Of a stretch of 15,332 nucleotides of DNA, positions 8,619 to 14,388 are shown in pieces. Origin of the DNA: Planctomycetes bacterium GWF2_50_10 (GTDB lineage Bacteria > Planctomycetota > Phycisphaerae > Sedimentisphaerales > GWF2-50-10). The translations under genes were made by a program, and so were the position numbers. Under the pieces are notes generated by a model. It saw only the letters and a program-made list of their open reading frames with translations. It was not told where the DNA came from and ran no database searches. The DNA is taken from NCBI GenBank assembly GCA_001824635.1, contig MHYB01000065.1, positions 8,143-23,474 on the forward strand, in the 5' to 3' direction. Within the stretch, counting starts at the first letter, position 1, and each line of letters opens with the position of its first letter.

Positions 8619-9707
8619 TTATTTACTACTTACAGCCGCATTGGCATCGTCCACAGCCTCTATCGCCGGCGGTGCTTTGATATAAACATCCATGAGCTGG
8701 CCAACATAAAGCGGCCTTTTGCTCTGGTCAAAACTGTAGATCACCTGGAGCACTCGTGTGTCAACTCGTTCGGTAGCCTCGCCGGTTAACGATCTTTTTG
8801 GCACAACATAAGGTTCGGTTCGAACATATGCGAGGTCGACCTTAATATCTGCATTTCCGCGAGCAAAAGCTACCGCGGGTGAGTTGGGTTCAAAACGCCA
8901 GGCATCATTCTCATCAATATCTACTCTAACGTGCAATTTGTCAACATTTCCCAACAGCATAAGTGGGGTTGATGTAACATTTGCCGGTGCAAATTCGCCC
9001 GGCCTGATCTTGACTTGCAGGACACGCGAAGTTACCGGAGCCTTAACAGTGAGGCGGTCTATATCGGTCTCGATCGCTCTGAGCTGGGCTTTTGCGCTGT
9101 CGAGTTCTGCTTTAGCTACCATGATATCCGGCTGCCATGTGCCAGCCTTTAATAGATCAAGGCGTGCCTTGGCTTCTTCAACCCTGGCTTGCGCACCCTG
9201 TACCGCGTATCGCCTTCGGCTCAGGTCCTCTTCAGTGATCGCACCGGGCTGGGTAATGCTCTCAAAGCGTTTCAACTGACTCTGGGTATCGGCCAGATTC
9301 GCCTCGCTTTGTCTCAGCGTCGCTACGGCCACATTGACGTCCTCAGGACGGGGCAGTTTCTCTAATTTTGTCAGTTTTGCCTGAACTTGTTCTACATCAG
9401 CCTTGCGTACACTGGCCTGGGCCTGGAGATCGCGGTCGTCTATTTTAAATAATGGCTGGCCCGCCTTGACGTAATCGCCTATCTGGACGTAAATATCGGT
9501 TACGATCCCCGCTACGGGAGCGCCTATGGAAATATTTTCTGTGGCTGCTTCGATCATGCCTGCACCGGCTATGAAGGTTTTAAACGGGGGCACTGCAGGC
9601 TGTGCTACCGGCATCGCGGGTGGCACAGGTTTATTCGAGCTTGCCACCATGTATATCGCCAGAATAAATCCTACTGCGGCTATAACAGGGATAATGAATT
9701 TTCGCAT
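8619..9707 (-). CDS. HlyD/DevB-type periplasmic adaptor of the ABC exporter
   Basis: This 362-residue membrane fusion protein is the presumed partner of the ABC permease and ATPase encoded directly upstream. An N-terminal hydrophobic segment (residues 3-22, IIPVIAAVGFILAIYMVAS) is followed by a Pro-rich linker (25-41). The first lipoyl half is at 55-92 (IGAPVAGIVTDIYVQIGDYVKAGQPLF region), an alpha-hairpin rich in Ala/Gln/Glu covers about 93-205, and the second half contains VKAPVTSRVLQVKIRPGEF. The C-terminal barrel ends near YVGQLMDVYIKAPPA. The ATG at 9707 shares one base with the ATPase stop (TGATG), a classic coupling arrangement. The domain order and neighbours resemble DevBCA/MacA-type exporters, in which the adaptor reaches a TolC-like channel. 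Here the nearest such channel is the NodT-type gene two genes further on. Confidence 0.9.
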   Translation of the reverse strand: MRKFIIPVIAAVGFILAIYMVASSNKPVPPAMPVAQPAVPPFKTFIAGAGMIEAATENISIGAPVAGIVTDIYVQIGDYVKAGQPLFKIDDRDLQAQASVRKADVEQVQAKLTKLEKLPRPEDVNVAVATLRQSEANLADTQSQLKRFESITQPGAITEEDLSRRRYAVQGAQARVEEAKARLDLLKAGTWQPDIMVAKAELDSAKAQLRAIETDIDRLTVKAPVTSRVLQVKIRPGEFAPANVTSTPLMLLGNVDKLHVRVDIDENDAWRFEPNSPAVAFARGNADIKVDLAYVRTEPYVVPKRSLTGEATERVDTRVLQVIYSFDQSKRPLYVGQLMDVYIKAPPAIEAVDDANAAVSSK

Positions 9708-10432
9708 CAGACCTTTTCCTTCATTTTATCCGGTGAGTCTACACTGATAATATGTCCGTCATCCATCTGGGCTATATAATCTGCAAATCCGAATATTCTC
9801 GCGTCGTGTGTAACCACTATCAGCGCGCAATCTTGCGAAAGGGCCACCTGGCGGAGGAGGACCATGATCTTCTGACCGGTTTCGTGATCCAGTGAACTTG
9901 TCGGCTCGTCGCATACGATAAGGCGAGGGTTATGCACAAGCGACCTGGCAATAGCCACCCGCTGCTGCTGACCGCCGGAAAGCTGGGCGGGAAGCGAATG
10001 CATTCGCTCCTTTAGGCCAACCTGTTCAAGAATAACCGCTGCCGTCTCAAACGCAGCCTTGCGGCAGATACCGCGGATTAGTAAGGGAATAGCGACATTT
10101 TCTTTTATGTCCAGTGTGGGCAAGAGGTTAAAAGCCTGAAAAACAAAGCCTATATTGTAAGCCCTGAAGTCAGTCCTATCTTCTTCTGATAATCCCTTTA
10201 GATTTTCATCAAATACGATGCACTGGCCCTGGTCGTGGTACAGAATTCCCGCGATAACAGAGATCAGTGTCGTCTTGCCACACCCCGATGGGCCTACAAG
10301 CATGGTCAACTTGCCGCGGGGCACGACGAGGTCTATGCCGCGTAGGGCTTGGACGGCGGTTTCTCCCTTGCCGTAGGTCTTGGTTACGCCTGAGCAACTT
10401 ACGGCTATCCTGTTGTTTTCGATTTTTTCCAC
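9707..10432 (-). CDS. ABC transporter ATPase subunit (DevA/MacB/LolD-like)
   Basis: This 241-residue nucleotide-binding subunit powers the adjacent FtsX-type permease. All ATPase motifs are intact: Walker A GPSGCGKT (47-54), Q-loop Gln99 (FVFQAFNLLP), signature LSGGQ (151-155), Walker B LIVCDEP (171-177) with the catalytic Glu, D-loop SSLD (179-182) and the H-loop His209 (VVTHD). The FNLLPTL segment after the Q-loop is characteristic of the LolD/MacB/DevA class. The start is a GTG at 10432 placed immediately after the TAA of the permease gene with no gap and no good ribosome site, so translation probably depends on termination of the upstream gene. Conserved sequence begins by residue 9, so no much later start is possible. 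Confidence 0.94.
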   Translation of the reverse strand: MEKIENNRIAVSCSGVTKTYGKGETAVQALRGIDLVVPRGKLTMLVGPSGCGKTTLISVIAGILYHDQGQCIVFDENLKGLSEEDRTDFRAYNIGFVFQAFNLLPTLDIKENVAIPLLIRGICRKAAFETAAVILEQVGLKERMHSLPAQLSGGQQQRVAIARSLVHNPRLIVCDEPTSSLDHETGQKIMVLLRQVALSQDCALIVVTHDARIFGFADYIAQMDDGHIISVDSPDKMKEKV

Positions 10433-11596
10433 TTATGTTTTAAATACTATCGCAGGTTCAAGTTTCATGACCTGGTAAATGCAAAGGCTTGAAGTTAATA
10501 TGCATATAGAAGTTACAACTACTGCAATTACGATCAGTGTATGGGGCAATAGCAGAAAGGCCATTTCTGTGTTGCGGAAAATAAACCCAACAAATGCCGC
10601 TCCGCCTACGCCCATGCAGTAACTTATCAGCCCGACTAAGAGTGCCTCAATCGCGATCATTCGCAACAAAAGCCGGTTTTTGGCTCCCATAGCCTTAAGA
10701 GTGCCGAAATACCGCATATTTTCCATGGTGAAATTGTAAAAAGTCATGCCGGATATGATCGTGCCGACCATGAACGAAAAGAAAACCGCGATTCCGAAAT
10801 TTATTGGCAACCCGGTGCTGGTAAGAAAATACATCAATGTGCGATATTTAAAGCCATAGCTGGAAACCGCCAGCAGGCCGGTAACACGAGTAATTCGCTG
10901 GCAGACCTCATTGAGGTTTTCGCCGGGCTTGGGAGTAGCGAGTATGAAAGAAAGCAACTTGCGCTCACGCGGGGCAAAGGTCGTCGCGCGGGAATAGGTT
11001 GTGTAGATTACGGGCTGGGACTGGAACGTTCTGCTTACCTTGCATATGCCCACGACAATCGCGCGATGATCATTTATTTCAATAGAATCGCCGATTTTAA
11101 GCGGTATTGAAACATTCTGGCCGTTTACAGTCATGGTATGGGCCAGTTTGCCTTTTGCGCCTACCTCATCCACTATTACGGCATCGGCCCGGCGGAGGCT
11201 TGACAGGTTGCCTTCTATCATGCGTGAAGGGCCGCCGATAAGGGTGGTATCATCGAGGCCAAGGACGTTACAACTTTGAAAATTCCCATTTTGCAGGCGA
11301 ACTTTGAGGATTCCCTTGTATAAAGGCTCTGCCCAGGCAACGCCGCCGACGCTGCGGACACGATATAACTCGGTATCCTGCATGGGTTTAACATCGTCAA
11401 TGAACTGAACTTTGGGGTCCATCACCCATATTTGCGGCAGGCCGATATCGGTTATGAAGCCGAAAGTTCGGCTCATAATGCCTGCAAAAACCGAAATCTG
11501 CATAGTGATAAGCAGTGATGAAAAGGTCAGGCCTACCAGGATACCAAAGTACTTGGCCCTGTCGCCCGTGAGCATTTTTATCGCTATCCGGTTCAT
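10433..11596 (-). CDS. FtsX/MacB-type ABC transporter permease (DevC-like)
   Basis: This 387-residue inner-membrane subunit has the four-helix layout of the FtsX/MacB superfamily: one helix near 17-40 (FGILVGLTFSSLLITMQISV), a large periplasmic domain of about 210 residues, and three C-terminal helices (about 262-285, 308-335 and 348-373). The C-terminal part carries the typical ENMRYFGTLKAMGA turn between helices 2 and 3 and ends with LEPAIVFKT, as is usual for these permeases. The ATG at 11596 has AGGG 8 bases upstream. It is the first gene of the six-gene export operon; ATPase and adaptor follow with no intergenic space. By analogy with DevBCA it may export a lipid, glycolipid or small molecule rather than import anything, but the substrate cannot be read from the sequence. 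Confidence 0.9.
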   Translation of the reverse strand: MNRIAIKMLTGDRAKYFGILVGLTFSSLLITMQISVFAGIMSRTFGFITDIGLPQIWVMDPKVQFIDDVKPMQDTELYRVRSVGGVAWAEPLYKGILKVRLQNGNFQSCNVLGLDDTTLIGGPSRMIEGNLSSLRRADAVIVDEVGAKGKLAHTMTVNGQNVSIPLKIGDSIEINDHRAIVVGICKVSRTFQSQPVIYTTYSRATTFAPRERKLLSFILATPKPGENLNEVCQRITRVTGLLAVSSYGFKYRTLMYFLTSTGLPINFGIAVFFSFMVGTIISGMTFYNFTMENMRYFGTLKAMGAKNRLLLRMIAIEALLVGLISYCMGVGGAAFVGFIFRNTEMAFLLLPHTLIVIAVVVTSICILTSSLCIYQVMKLEPAIVFKT

Positions 11597-11643
11597 TTTT
11601 CATGCCCTGTATGCAAACTGCCTCCCCCAGGGAAGCAAAAAAA

Positions 11644-11671
11644 GATATAGTTTTAGTGGGGATCAAGTCAG
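11644..11671 (-). promoter_or_regulatory. Weak candidate promoter of the export operon
   Basis: On the minus strand, CTGACT (11671-11666) and TATATC (11649-11644) are 16 bases apart, each matching 4 of 6 sigma-70 bases. The position would give a leader of about 40 bases to the permease ATG. No adjacent TetR/MarR-type regulator gene is present to suggest an operator. Confidence 0.2.
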
Positions 11672-11776
11672 AATAATCTAACCTCGGCGACAGCGTAAAT
11701 AAATGAAAAAATAAGGTTTTATGGTATTCAGGGCGTCTGCCTAACAGATAGTAAACACTATTGAGTATTATTTTAG

Positions 11777-11806
11777 TTGACTTTGGTCCAAGAAAATTGC
11801 TATATT
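11777..11806 (+). promoter_or_regulatory. Promoter of the PEP-CTERM protein gene
   Basis: TTGACT (11777-11782) and TATATT (11801-11806) are separated by 18 bases; each box matches 5 of 6 sigma-70 consensus bases. Transcription would start near 11813, giving a leader of roughly 100 bases before the ATG at 11913. It is the best promoter match noticed in the window. Confidence 0.55.
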
Positions 11807-11912
11807 ATGGGCCTGAAGTTCACCTTGGTTTTACATCGCATACGGTTGGGGAGAAACCGGATAGTACACGTTTATGCGCTTGGATTACTTTGTCTATTTT
11901 AGGAGGTTTGGA

Positions 11913-12581
11913 ATGAAATTTTTAGTGCTTTCTTTATTGGTATTGGCAAGCTCCCTGCCGGCGGTTGGGATGGTAATGCCAACGGTGTATTTTGGCAGCG
12001 AGGCCGAATCATTTGGTTTAGGCGATTGGAGCTGGGGTAATTACGCTAATCTGCCTGTTTACGCAGTTGTGCTTAAATTTAGAGCAAGTGGCATTGAAGG
12101 TGTGGCAGATGGGTGGTTTGATACCTTCTGTATGGAACTTCCTGAAGGGCTTACCCATGGCATTTATTATTCGGCCACGTTGAATTCGGCGGCAAACAAC
12201 GGCGGTGTTGGCGGGGCTACTAACGGGCTAGATCCGCTGGATAATCGCACGGCATGGCTTTATAACCAGTATCTTGACGGAGCGCTGGGTATCGATTCTA
12301 ACGCAAAGGCAGCGGCACTTCAGGATGCGATGTGGTTTATCGAGCAGGAGACAAGTACTTACAGGTACGGTGGTACAGACGAAACAAGTACGCATTTCTA
12401 CGTTAATCTTGCAAATACAAGTATGCCATCTGATTATGTAAATTCTAATATAAAGGTGCTCAACCTAGTTGATTCGGAAAATAACCGGGCACAGGATATT
12501 ATTGTGAGAATACCTGAGCCGGCGACGATGGCTTTGCTGGGTTTGGGAGGTTTGGGACTGTTAAGGCGTAAACTGGCCTAA
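11913..12581 (+). CDS. PEP-CTERM sorting-domain exported protein with a Cys/Gln thioester-like motif pair
   Basis: The chosen ATG at 11913 has AGGAGG 6 bases upstream and starts a clear signal peptide (KFLVLSLLVLASSLPAVG), giving 222 residues; an earlier in-frame ATG at 11874 would put 13 residues before it and lacks a ribosome site. The C-terminus is a textbook PEP-CTERM tail: PEP at 201-203, a short hydrophobic Gly/Leu helix (204-217), then RRK (218-220). Such proteins are recognised by an exosortase and attached to or released at the cell surface. The mature region carries TFCMEL (Cys73), TAWLYNQYL (113-121) and ALQDAMWFIE (Gln137, Trp141), a pattern shared by many PEP-CTERM proteins and reminiscent of the Cys-Gln pair of thioester adhesin domains. 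The gene is monocistronic, with its own promoter and terminator. Sorting signal is confident; a thioester is a hypothesis. Confidence 0.9.
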   Translation: MKFLVLSLLVLASSLPAVGMVMPTVYFGSEAESFGLGDWSWGNYANLPVYAVVLKFRASGIEGVADGWFDTFCMELPEGLTHGIYYSATLNSAANNGGVGGATNGLDPLDNRTAWLYNQYLDGALGIDSNAKAAALQDAMWFIEQETSTYRYGGTDETSTHFYVNLANTSMPSDYVNSNIKVLNLVDSENNRAQDIIVRIPEPATMALLGLGGLGLLRRKLA

Positions 12582-12606
12582 AACCGAGTTTTTGAGCTTA
12601 AAATTG

Positions 12607-12642
12607 AGATCGCGCAGGTCAATCGACTTGCGCGATCTTTTT
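12607..12642 (+). terminator. Rho-independent terminator of the PEP-CTERM gene
   Basis: A 14-bp stem (12607-12620 with 12625-12638, one G-U pair) closes a 4-base AATC loop and is followed by five T residues. It begins 25 bases after the stop codon of the PEP-CTERM gene. It also lies between two convergent genes, but the minus strand has only a short T-rich run after the stem, so it works best for plus-strand transcripts. Confidence 0.9.
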
Positions 12643-12648
12643 ATTTGG

Positions 12649-13035
12649 TCAGAAAGTGCCTACTGTGGCGAAATCTGAGAAGACCTGCTCGGGTTCTTCG
12701 GCCTGTGCTGGTTTAAAGGACAGGGGGGTGGCAAACTGGACGGCTACGCGCCTGACATAAGGGCTTATATCCTCAACACGGCAGACCTTGCCGGAACGGA
12801 TGAAATTCTGCATATCAAATGAGTCATCGTTTCCGTACTGGGGGACGCTAAAGCGGGCTGTTATGGGCTGGCCGGGATAGGGGGAGGCGTCGGCGTAGCA
12901 GGTGAAGGCGGCACCGCCGCTTGCGACATCGACCATTTGTCCCTGGTTAAGGACTCCATCGAAGTTTTCCGCAAACCATACGGGCCAGCTGTAACGGAGG
13001 CGTTTTTCGGTGCGACGTTCTGTCAGAGTTGTCAT
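12649..13035 (-). CDS. Small PilZ-domain protein (putative c-di-GMP-binding)
   Basis: The ATG at 13035 gives 128 residues; a longer frame back to 13179 would run through the upstream terminator hairpin and into the aminotransferase gene, so it is rejected. AAGGA precedes this ATG by about 7 bases. The PilZ N-terminal arginine motif RxxxR is present as RRTEKR (Arg8, Arg12), and the second motif (D/N)xSxxG appears as DVASGG (Asp36 to Gly41), with Ala38 in place of the usual Ser. A beta-rich barrel follows to about residue 105 (VRRVAVQFATP), then a 20-residue acidic tail. No membrane segment or fused output domain is visible, so it is a stand-alone cytoplasmic adaptor-type PilZ protein. Ligand binding is inferred from the motifs. 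The ribosome site lies inside a predicted hairpin, described separately. Confidence 0.82.
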   Translation of the reverse strand: MTTLTERRTEKRLRYSWPVWFAENFDGVLNQGQMVDVASGGAAFTCYADASPYPGQPITARFSVPQYGNDDSFDMQNFIRSGKVCRVEDISPYVRRVAVQFATPLSFKPAQAEEPEQVFSDFATVGTF

Positions 13036-13039
13036 ACTT

Positions 13040-13067
13040 AAATCCTTTCCAAGTATAGAAAGGACTT
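13040..13067 (-). promoter_or_regulatory. Leader hairpin that buries the ribosome binding site of the PilZ gene
   Basis: On the transcript, AAGUCCUUUC (13067-13058) can pair with GAAAGGAUUU (13049-13040) in ten consecutive pairs including one G-U, around an 8-base loop. The GGAAAGGA ribosome site lies in the right arm and the stem ends 4 bases before the start codon. This geometry would limit translation unless the stem opens. The pairing is directly visible; a regulatory role is inferred. Confidence 0.5.
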
Positions 13068-13101
13068 CGGCACGCAAAGGGGGCGAGTTTAGAAACAATG
13101 G

Positions 13102-13127
13102 AAAAGGGCGGCAAAAACCGCCCTTTT
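13102..13127 (-). terminator. Terminator downstream of the DegT-type aminotransferase gene
   Basis: A perfect 10-bp stem (AAAAGGGCGG with CCGCCCTTTT) encloses a 6-base loop. On the minus strand it starts 24 bases after the aminotransferase stop and ends in a four-T run. Its position between the aminotransferase and PilZ genes indicates that they are transcribed separately. Confidence 0.8.
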
Positions 13128-13151
13128 GGTCTGATAATGTTGTTGCAAGAC

Positions 13152-14276
13152 TTACAGCGAATCGGCTTCGTCGAGGCACTTTTTGAGGGTAGCCACGACT
13201 GTTTTTGCGTCGGATTCGGGCAAGTTGTTATGAAACGGCAGGGCGATAGTCCGCTGGCAGACCGCATCAGTGATGGGGAAATCGCCGGGTTTATAGCCGT
13301 ACTCATTTGCGATAAACGGCTGTAAGTGTACAGGCGGAAAGTAGTTGCTGACCTGTACGCCGTTTTCGAACATTCGTTTGAGGATATGGTCGCGGTGGGT
13401 TTGGCTATACTTGTTGGCCAGCCGGATAACGAAAACGAACCAGCTCATTTCGCCGCCCTGGGGTTCCTGGGGGGTAATCAGACGGTCTTCGCCGGTCAGG
13501 AGCTGCTGGTACATCTGGGCAACTTTGCGGCGTTTTTGGCGGAATTCGTCGATTCGGGTAGCTTGCACCACGCCGAGGGCGCAGTTTATGTCGGGCAGGC
13601 GGAAATTGTAGCCGAGGCGTTCATGGGCTAGCCAGCCGCCGCCTTTGCCGCGGCCCTGATTGCGGAGGGAGACGCAGATATCGACTAGTTCCTGTTCGTC
13701 GGTGAGGATCATGCCGCCTTCGCCGGTGGTTACCTGCTTATTTGGGTAAAAACCGAAGCAGCTCATTCGGCCGAAGCCGCCGACTTTTGTACCTTTATAT
13801 ATGGTTCCCAGGCCCTCGCAGCTGTCTTCGAGGATGGGAAGGTTGTGTTTTTTTGCGATCTCGACGATCTTATCGAAGCCCCAGGCGTTGCCGAAGACGA
13901 TTACGGGGAGGATAGCCTTGGTTTTGGGGGTAATGGCGGCCTCAATGCGGGCGGGGTCGATGTTTAAATTAGTAGGGTCAATATCGACGTAGACGGGTTT
14001 GGCGCCGGCCATCAGGATACAGTTAGTTGAGGCGATAAAGGTAAAGGGAGTAGTGATAATTTCGTCGCCGGGTTTAATGCCCATAGCCAGTAGGCTGAGG
14101 TAAAGTGCGGTGGTGCCGCTATTTACGGCAACGCCATACTTTCGGCCGACGTATTTCGCTATCGCGGCTTCAAATTCGGGCACTTTGGGGCCTAGTGAAA
14201 GTGAGTTGCTTTTGAGCACTTCCACAACGGCTGCAATCTCTTTTTCCGTGATGTCAGGTCGAGAAAGATGAATCAT
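13152..14276 (-). CDS. DegT/DnrJ/EryC1/StrS-family PLP-dependent sugar aminotransferase
   Basis: This 374-residue cytoplasmic enzyme probably transfers an amino group to a nucleotide-linked keto-sugar, giving amino sugars for surface polysaccharides, glycoproteins or similar products. Family features: NSGTTAL (52-58) for phosphate binding, TTPFTFIASTNCILMAGAKP (75-94), PILEDSCEGLG (147-157, Asp151 expected to hold the PLP ring nitrogen), and FGFYPNKQVTTGEGGM (174-189) with the PLP lysine Lys180. The C-terminal part has GYNFRLPDINCALG and the ALPFHNNL segment. The length is typical. The ATG at 14276 has GAGGAGA about 8 bases upstream. No sugar dehydratase, epimerase or glycosyltransferase gene lies beside it, so the exact sugar is unknown. 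A terminator follows, and the upstream gene is divergent, so it is probably transcribed alone. Confidence 0.94.
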   Translation of the reverse strand: MIHLSRPDITEKEIAAVVEVLKSNSLSLGPKVPEFEAAIAKYVGRKYGVAVNSGTTALYLSLLAMGIKPGDEIITTPFTFIASTNCILMAGAKPVYVDIDPTNLNIDPARIEAAITPKTKAILPVIVFGNAWGFDKIVEIAKKHNLPILEDSCEGLGTIYKGTKVGGFGRMSCFGFYPNKQVTTGEGGMILTDEQELVDICVSLRNQGRGKGGGWLAHERLGYNFRLPDINCALGVVQATRIDEFRQKRRKVAQMYQQLLTGEDRLITPQEPQGGEMSWFVFVIRLANKYSQTHRDHILKRMFENGVQVSNYFPPVHLQPFIANEYGYKPGDFPITDAVCQRTIALPFHNNLPESDAKTVVATLKKCLDEADSL

Positions 14277-14308
14277 TTTTCAAATCTCCTCATAAATATA
14301 GAGCAAAC

Positions 14309-14314
14309 AGTATA
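14309..14314 (-). promoter_or_regulatory. Candidate -10 box of the aminotransferase gene
   Basis: TATACT on the minus strand matches 5 of 6 consensus bases and lies about 33 bases upstream of the ATG. No convincing -35 box is found at the right distance, where the sequence is GC-rich. The 112-bp divergent gap must serve both flanking genes. Confidence 0.22.
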
Positions 14315-14361
14315 GCTAAATCGGCGCGGGCCGTGTATTAAATTCTTATCGGAAAATTATG

Positions 14362-14373
14362 TAACTTAAGTTA
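14362..14373. promoter_or_regulatory. 12-bp perfect palindrome upstream of the RNase HII-like gene
   Basis: TAACTTAAGTTA is identical on both strands and lies 15 bases before the start codon of the RNase HII-like gene, close to its ribosome site. It could be an operator in the divergent gap or a chance AT-rich palindrome. Confidence 0.25.
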
Positions 14374-14388
14374 GCGAAAAGGATTGCA

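Larger units (their letters stand above)
11597..11912. other. Divergent intergenic region between export operon and PEP-CTERM gene
   Basis: This stretch of 316 bases holds no supported gene. It contains a good plus-strand promoter (11777-11806), a weak minus-strand promoter candidate (11644-11671) and leaders for both flanking genes. A small stem, CGGTT...AACCG with a 7-base GGGGAGA loop, sits in the plus-strand leader near 11843-11859. I could not match the leader to any riboswitch class I know. Confidence 0.6.

Noticed and set aside
11874..11912. Earlier ATG for the PEP-CTERM protein
   Set aside because: It lacks a ribosome site, while the ATG at 11913 follows AGGAGG and begins a normal signal peptide.
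11807..11912. Riboswitch such as a c-di-GMP GEMM aptamer in the PEP-CTERM leader
   Set aside because: Only a 5-bp stem is visible and the conserved GEMM core sequences are absent.
13052..13057. TATACT as -10 box of the PilZ gene
   Set aside because: Transcription would start about 10 bases before the ATG and cut the ribosome site; no matching -35 box exists. It is the loop of the leader hairpin.
13036..13179. N-terminal extension of the PilZ protein by 48 residues
   Set aside because: It would overlap the aminotransferase 3' end and translate through a perfect terminator stem; the ATG at 13035 has a ribosome site and fits the PilZ domain start.
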